Below, one piece after another: positions 58,301-64,000 of a stretch of 64,000 bases of DNA. The stretch's first letter is position 1; each line of letters opens with the position of its first letter. Both the position numbers and the translations under genes were made by a program. The stretch is from Mytilus trossulus (lineage: Eukaryota; Mollusca; Bivalvia; Mytilida; Mytilidae), in the NCBI RefSeq assembly GCF_036588685.1, contig NC_086386.1:68384682-68448681 (forward strand). The letters run 5' to 3'. The notes beneath the pieces are model-generated. The model did no database searches. It saw only the letters and a list, made by a program, of their open reading frames with translations, and was not told where the DNA came from.

Positions 58301-61300
58301 CTTCAGCAATACAGGAAGGAAAAAATAAAACCTTCAAAAGAATAAAGATTAAAGAAAAAATAGTAAAGGGTGCAGACTGGTCCACAGAAAGAGTTGGTGC
58401 TATTCATTTAAATGCATGTTAATGGAACTTTGGTTTAAATTGCTGCATGTATTATGTTAATATGTTTCTTTATTAAATACTCTAACTATATTACTAAATA
58501 TTTAAATTGTATTAAGTTTAAACTTCATGGAATAAAGATGTGTCAATTAAATTATCTGAAATAACTATCAATAGTATTTGAAATTGTATAAATTAATACT
58601 TTTTAATATTTTTTTTAAAAGGGAGGAAGGACAATGTAAGGAATAAAGAAACAAAAATGGGATGATTTTGGCCTTCATCTACTTCTTTTCATCTAAACTT
58701 TTAAACAGAAATTAGTTTGAGTATTTAATTGCTTATTATTTATAATATAATGAACACAAGTATTGGGTCAGAAATTGAAAAAGAAAAAAATCATAATTTA
58801 AGATAGAATCAAAGAAAAAAATTAGAAAAAAAAGATTAAAGAACTTGAAGAAAAAAAGAGATACTGAAAAAAAGAGAAAATTTCGACCCTAATATGAGAA
58901 TTAGAGCCGTTTGTATTTTGACAGAGCAGGGATTCTGCATGAGAGGAGACTTGTGTCCATTTGACCATGGTGTAGATCCAGTCATTGTTGATGATGTTCC
59001 TATCACATCTTATCCTCCTCCTTCAGGTAAGGGGACAGTTTAGGGGGCTGCTTGTATAACCAGGGGTCAGGCTTTTAGTGAGAATTAGAAGAAAAGTTGT
59101 CTTTAAAATTGTGAAAAATAAATAAAAATCAGAACATTTCAGCTAAATTTACATTTTAAAGAAGTCAAAATTGATTCCGTTGAATTGTCAATATTTATGC
59201 CATTAATTTGTTCAACACTTAAACTGAAGTAAAAAATGTTTCTTGTTTCTGCGTTATTACATCTTATGCACATTCTTTTGAAAGGGTTTTGAAACTTGAC
59301 CATTTACTGTGATATTTTCAGGGGCATAGATGAAGTAAGAACAAAATAAAAATCAGTATTATATTTTTATTGCTGCAATCATGACATTAATGATAATGTA
59401 GAGAAAAATATGTTGTCACTTCTAATGTATATTACTTATTCATTGATTTTAATCATTTATTCTTGTAACCTACATTCTGCTTTCCATTGATTTTAAGCAT
59501 TCATAATTTTTTTTACATTTACTCATTCTGAATAAGATTTCACTCATTCATTCAGTACAATAATACTATTGTCAAAGATTCAATTTCAGGTTTCACCAAT
59601 TTTTCACAAAAAAGTAAAGTTAAAAATGTTTTTCATTGTTGCATCTCAAATGTTATTTGATGTGCTCTTTATCTTACAGGACCACCACCCCCTCCAACCA
59701 GTGGAGCACCACCAATGCCACCTCATGCTGGACCACCACCACAGATAATAAGGCCTCCACCACCCAGGCCAGGTTTGTACATGCTTGGTTCAGGTGTCTC
59801 AGACATTTTAACTTTTCAAGAAACTTTATCGCAATTTGTCCACCATTATTGAGCATCACAAAGATTTCTGTTAAATTTAAACATCACAGTCAGTCAGTAG
59901 AAAATATCTGCCACAATGGAAAAGTGATTGTTATATGACATCAATAGTTAAAGAGGCTCAAATTCTTGGGTCAAGCTGTGCAGAATTATAAAAAGTGATA
60001 ACAATTATACATACATGTATAAGCACATTATTTCAATAGTTTCCAAAGAATAAGTCATAAGTCACACCACACTGATAACAATATTAAACTTGTATTTGAA
60101 TACAATGCATGAACAAAGTCAAGCATAAGTTAAAAAGTGATACATGAAACTTCTCAATATATTTTAAGAAAGGGAAACTTCAACAGTGGGAAAACTGTTT
60201 GATAATTCTTTTTTTATACGACCGCAAATTTTGAAAAAAATTTCGTCGTATATTGCTATCACGTTGGCGTCGTCGTCGTCGTCGTCGTCGTCCGAATACT
60301 TTTAGTTTTCGCACTCCAACTTTAGTAAAAGTTAATAGAAATCGATGAAATTTTGACACAATGTTTATGACCACAAAAGGAAGGTTGGTATTGATTTTGG
60401 GAGTTTCGGTCCCAACAGTTTAGGAATTAGGGGCCAAAAGGGACCCAAATAAGCATTTTTCTTGGTTTTCGCACCATAGCGTTAGTATAAGTAAATAGAA
60501 ATCTATGAAATTTAAACACAAGGTTTATGACTATAAAAGGAAGGTTGGTATTGATTTTGGGAGTTTTGGTCCCAACAGTTAAGGAAAAAGGGGCCCAAAG
60601 GGTCCAAAATTAAACTTTGTTTGATTTCATCAAAATTGAATAATTGGGGTTCTTTAATATGCCGATTCTAACTGTGTATGTAGATTCTTAATTTTTGGTC
60701 CTGTTTTCAAATTGGTCTACATTAAGGTCCAAAGGGTCCAAAATTAAACTTAGTTTGATTTTAACAAAAATTGAAACCTTGCGGTTCTTTGATATGCTGA
60801 ATCTAAAAATGTACTTAGATTTTTGATTATTGGCCCAGTTTTCAAGTTGGCCCAAATCGAGGTCCAAAATTAAACATTGTTTGATTTCATCAAAAATTGA
60901 ATAATTGGGGTTCTTTGATATGCCAAATCTAACTGTGTATGTAGATTCTTAATTTTTGGTCCAGTTTTAAAATTGGTCTAAATTAAAGTGCAAAGGGTCC
61001 AAAATTAAACTAAGTTTGATTTTAACAAAAATCAAATTCTTGGGCCTCTTTGATATGCTGAATCTAAACATGTACTTAGATTTTTGATTATGGGCCCAGT
61101 TTTCAAGTTGGTCCAAATCAGGATCTAAAATTATTATATTAAGTATTGTGCAATAGCAAGTCTTTTCAATTGCACAGTATTTTGCAATGGCAAGAAATAT
61201 CTTATTTCACAATATTGTGAAATAGCAATTTTTTTTTTAATTAAGAGTTATCTTTCTTTGTCCAGTAAAGTAAGCAAGAAATATCTGCAAGAATTTTTTT

Positions 61301-63536
61301 TAATTGGAGTTATCTTTATTTGTCCAGAATCAACTTAAATCTTCGTTATATACAATATACAATGTATATTCACTTTTTACTACCAACTGATAAATTTAAA
61401 TAATCTTTACCATTCAGTGATAACAAGCAGTTTTTTTACATCTTAATATTTTATGATGTATTTAAATGAGTAGTAATTGTTGCAAACTCCATTAGAATAT
61501 CTTAATTGAAATTAGTTTTGGAATAAGGGAAAGGGGGATGTGATTAAAAAATTGGGTTCAATTTTTCTCATTTGAAATTTCATAAATAAAAAGAAAATTC
61601 TTCAAACATTTTTTTGAGAGGATTAATATTCAACAGCATAGTGAATTGCTCTAAGAGAAAACAAAAATTTTAAGTTCATTTGAATACATTCATTCTGTGT
61701 CAGAAACCTATGCTGTGTCAACTATTTAATCACAATCCAAATTTAGAGCGGACTCCAGCTTGAATGTTGTGTCCAAACTTGCCCCAACTGTTCAGGGTTC
61801 AACCTCTGCGGTCGTATAAAGCTACGCCCTGCGGAGCATCTGGTTTCAGCATATTATTTAAAACATTTTGTTACTAGTCCAATATATCTTCGTAAATCAT
61901 AATATGACATATCAATTATATTTGTTTGTCTGAATATCTATTTTAGAACATTTTGAACCTTACAATCCAGAAGCACCAGCCATGAGCAGGCCTCCACCAT
62001 ATTGGACTGGACCTCCTCCACCTCTTGGTGGTCCTCCTCCACAAAGACCCCCAGGGATGTTTATGATGCATGGACCTCCCCTTCCTCCCAACATGAACCA
62101 GCAGCAGAGACCAAGGGACCTTGTTAATATACAAACTATGCCTAATCAAAGAAATGGTAAGTTAGACATTTGATATTGGAGTGTGGAGAAATATTGTATC
62201 ATACTCGTTGAGGTGGAAGAGTTTGTTCTTAATTGATTTACAGTTTATATGTAAAGGATTTCTATGATGTGCAAGGTGTGATTTATTATTTCTGTGACAT
62301 CTGTATTTGCCTTTATTTCCTGCTGTCACACAGACAAATAAGTAAATAGAATTTTAACCTACACAATAAAACAAATAAGCAATTCACACATTGATTTTCA
62401 AAGATTGATTGATTACTTCTAGAAAATTTCATCAACAAGTTTAAGAGTTATTGATATGCAATGTCAAGCAATAGATTAAACACAAAAAAATGGTTAATTT
62501 TGGCTAAAATTGGTATATATGGAATATTTTAATGATCAAATGTTAACATATTTATGGGGAAAAAAGAATTTATAACTTGACCATCATTTATTTGTTATTT
62601 CAGATGAACCCCCTATCCATCCCCCCGGCACTGAGCCTGTACATATCCCTCCACCAACATCTCAGCCAGAGAGGACAGTGATTGCACCAAAGAGGCCTTA
62701 TGATAATGGACAAGACAGACATTATGGAGGACCACCCTCAAAGAAACCTTTTGATTACAATAGAATAGGAGGTATTGTATTCTTGAAATCTGCCAAACTA
62801 AAGCTTACTTGGTTTCTACAGACTTGAGTTAAATATCTTTTGTTACAACAAATTTGAAACTTGCAATGTTGCATAACACCACTTAAATAACCTCTTGTAT
62901 CATGATGATTTTTCTCTGTCAATTGTAACTGCAATCAATTAAAAAACTGTGCTTCATTGCATACTATACCCCCTGTAAAATCAGCACCATGCCGTAGATT
63001 TTCCTGAGAATAACTGTTAAATTTGTTTGGAAATTGTCTAACACCTATTATCTGCCAACAAGGGACATATTTCCCTCGTGTGGTCAAAGAGTAAAGGAAC
63101 AGCAATTATTGTTGGTTTTTTTTTCATTTCAAAGGTTTTAACATAGAGCAAAAGATCACAACTCTTACAAACTTCAGATAATTTATTCTCTTCACTGTCG
63201 TCCTACATCAACATTTATTTCATTGATGAACAAAAAAATACGTATTCTTAGATCAAGAAGATATTTTTTTGTTGGTTGAGGTATTTACAATGTTTAATTG
63301 CTTAAAAACTTATAGGGCTCTACTTTGTAATTTAATAAAATTGAAAGGCATAATAATTCTTTTTTGAATGACTTATTTATTTTAAATACTAATTTTATTT
63401 TTGACTAGGTTACAGGAAACCAGGAGCCAATAACACCAATACAACATTAGAACTGAGGAAAGTTCCAAGGGAGAATAACAATATTGCCAAATTGTATGAA
63501 TACTTTGGAAAGTTTGGAACGCTAACCAATGTACAG
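52328..63536 (+). CDS. RBM26: RBM26/RBM27 (swm) ortholog, first eleven exons
   Basis: Exons: 52328-52386, 53267-53385, 54905-55053, 55729-55832, 56847-57244, 57575-57742, 58925-59026, 59680-59772, 61947-62156, 62604-62771, 63409-63536. Phases fit, giving 566 codons with the gene running out of the window. The start MIIEDVEALKKWV and APICDADPEP then LVKKDKSE match the PWI-like N-domain of human RBM26/27. Residues about 144-276 are an RS-rich region (many RSRS and SPR). A CCCH zinc finger is at C328-x8-C337-x5-C343-x3-H347 (GFCMRGDLCPFDH). Proline-rich exons follow, then EPYNPEAP, and the beginning of an RRM (LELRKVPRENNNIAKLYEYF). The family is a nuclear RNA-binding factor linked to the poly(A)-tail exosome targeting pathway. 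It shares the promoter with SPATA5. The introns hold several repeats. Confidence 0.94.
53504..54050. mobile_element. About 550-bp inverted-repeat element in RBM26 intron 2
   Basis: Left AAAGGAGTAGGTTCAGTAA with TTTTTGGCCCCAAATTT is matched by right AAATTTGAGGCCAAAATC and TTACCGGACCTACTCCTTT, its inverse. The arms are about 50 bp with some mismatches. No ORF. Confidence 0.75.
55180..55550. repeat. Short worn copy of the modular element
   Basis: Contains two modules with ACAAAAGGAAGCTTGGGATT and GGGGTTATGGTCC, then GGTTGTATAAAGCTGCGCCC TGCAGAGCACCTGG, the right end of the element at 47428-49370. The left end is reduced to GGTATCACGTCGTCAGCGT. It lies in an RBM26 intron. Confidence 0.75.
55865..56131 (+). 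repeat. Dispersed repeat family B, longest copy
   Basis: From ATAGATATAGGAAGATGTGA through ACCGAACAGCAAGCTATAAA and ACATAAACAAACGACGACTA to TACATCAGATG. Shorter copies are at 5985-6125 and 24415-24510. It lies in an RBM26 intron. Confidence 0.8.
57890..58330. repeat. RBM26: Purine-rich (A/G) simple sequence in RBM26 intron
   Basis: Long runs of AAAAAGAAAAG type on the plus strand, densest at 57890-58070 and again at 58240-58370 and 58770-58880. No ORF; the minus-strand open frame here is low-complexity. Confidence 0.7.
60214..61846. mobile_element. Modular repeat element, copy 2
   Basis: Same order as 47428-49370: TTATACGACCGCAAATTTT, a GTCGTC run, two (not four) 161-bp modules near 60300 and 60460, two 250-bp modules, the unique part, TGCGGTCGTATAA and the CGCCCTGCGGAGCATCTGG end. 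It is about 310 bp shorter than copy 1 because two modules are missing. It lies in an RBM26 intron. Confidence 0.85.
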
Positions 63537-63544
63537 GTAGATTA

Positions 63545-64000
63545 TTTTTTAAGCCCCACCTACGATAGTAGAGGGCCATTATGTTTTCTGGTCTGTGCAT
63601 CTGTTTGTCCTTCCGTTCATTCGTCACTCTTCAGGTTTAAAGTTTTTGGTCAAGGTAGTTTTTTATGAAGTTGAAGTCCAATCAACTTGAAGCTCAGTAC
63701 TTGTGTGCCCTATGATATGATCTTTCTAATTTTAATGCCAAAATTAGTGTTTTGACTCCAATTTCATGGTTCACTGATTATAGAAAATGAAAGTGCAAAT
63801 TTCAGGTTAAAGTTTTTTGTCAAAGTAGTTTTTTATGGAGTTGAAGTCCAATCAACTTAAAAGTTAGTATACATGTTCCCTGTGGTATGATCTTTCAAAT
63901 TTAAATGCCAAATTAGAGTTTTTACCCCAATTTCAGGATCCACTAAACACATAAAATGATAGTGCAAGATGAAGTGGGGCATCCATGTACTAGGGACACA
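63545..64000. repeat. Dispersed repeat with roughly 185-bp units, opposite in orientation to 37085-37790
   Basis: AGCCCCACCTACGATAGTAG opens it. Two units with TTGGTCAAGGTAGTTTTTTA, GAAGTCCAATCAACTT, CTATGATATGATCTTTCT and GTTTTGACTCCAATTTCA follow, near 63630 and 63810. It directly follows RBM26 exon 63409-63536. Confidence 0.75.

Overview
The window looks like the genome of a bivalve mollusc, most probably a mussel of the Mytilus group. It is AT-rich, its genes are split into short exons by long introns, the proteins read like invertebrate orthologs of human genes, and it is crowded with dispersed repeats I associate with mussel genomes. No bacterial-style gene organisation is present. The species is an inference, not a database result.

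Layout. (1) 1-2625: the 3' part of a non-LTR retrotransposon whose reverse-transcriptase ORF is still open. (2) 3081-11062, plus strand: the 3' nine exons of an SLC10A7 ortholog (a membrane carrier of the bile-acid transporter superfamily). Its first exon here is preceded by seven extra tandem copies of its own 5' half and splice acceptor, and a second exon has one such extra copy. (3) 11.1-16.1 kb: repeat-rich DNA with a dimer of about 360-bp units carrying hammerhead ribozymes, next to a decayed Penelope-like RT fragment. (4) 16147-18932, minus strand: two exons of a galectin, with an inverted copy of one exon edge inside the intron. (5) 19-29 kb: repeats, including more hammerhead units (one from a covarying second family), tRNA-derived SINE-like DNA and a second decayed RT fragment. 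(6) 29136-51969, minus strand: a complete SPATA5/AFG2A gene of 15 exons (856 residues), a double AAA+ ATPase. Its introns hold many inverted-repeat elements. (7) 51970-52327: a 358-bp head-to-head intergenic region, likely a bidirectional promoter. (8) 52328 to beyond 64000, plus strand: the first 11 exons of an RBM26/RBM27 (Drosophila swm) ortholog with PWI-like, RS, CCCH zinc-finger and RRM regions.

All exon joins were done by hand from splice sites, reading phase and remembered family sequences; phases agree at every join. The genes do not form a pathway. SPATA5 acts in 60S ribosome maturation, RBM26 in nuclear RNA metabolism, SLC10A7 in calcium and glycosylation homeostasis, and galectins bind beta-galactosides. 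Only SPATA5 and RBM26 are likely co-regulated, through their shared promoter.

The two most interesting signals are the hammerhead units, in which two families differ by compensatory changes in all three helices while keeping the catalytic core, and the repeated duplication of exon edges together with their splice sites (four cases in three genes).
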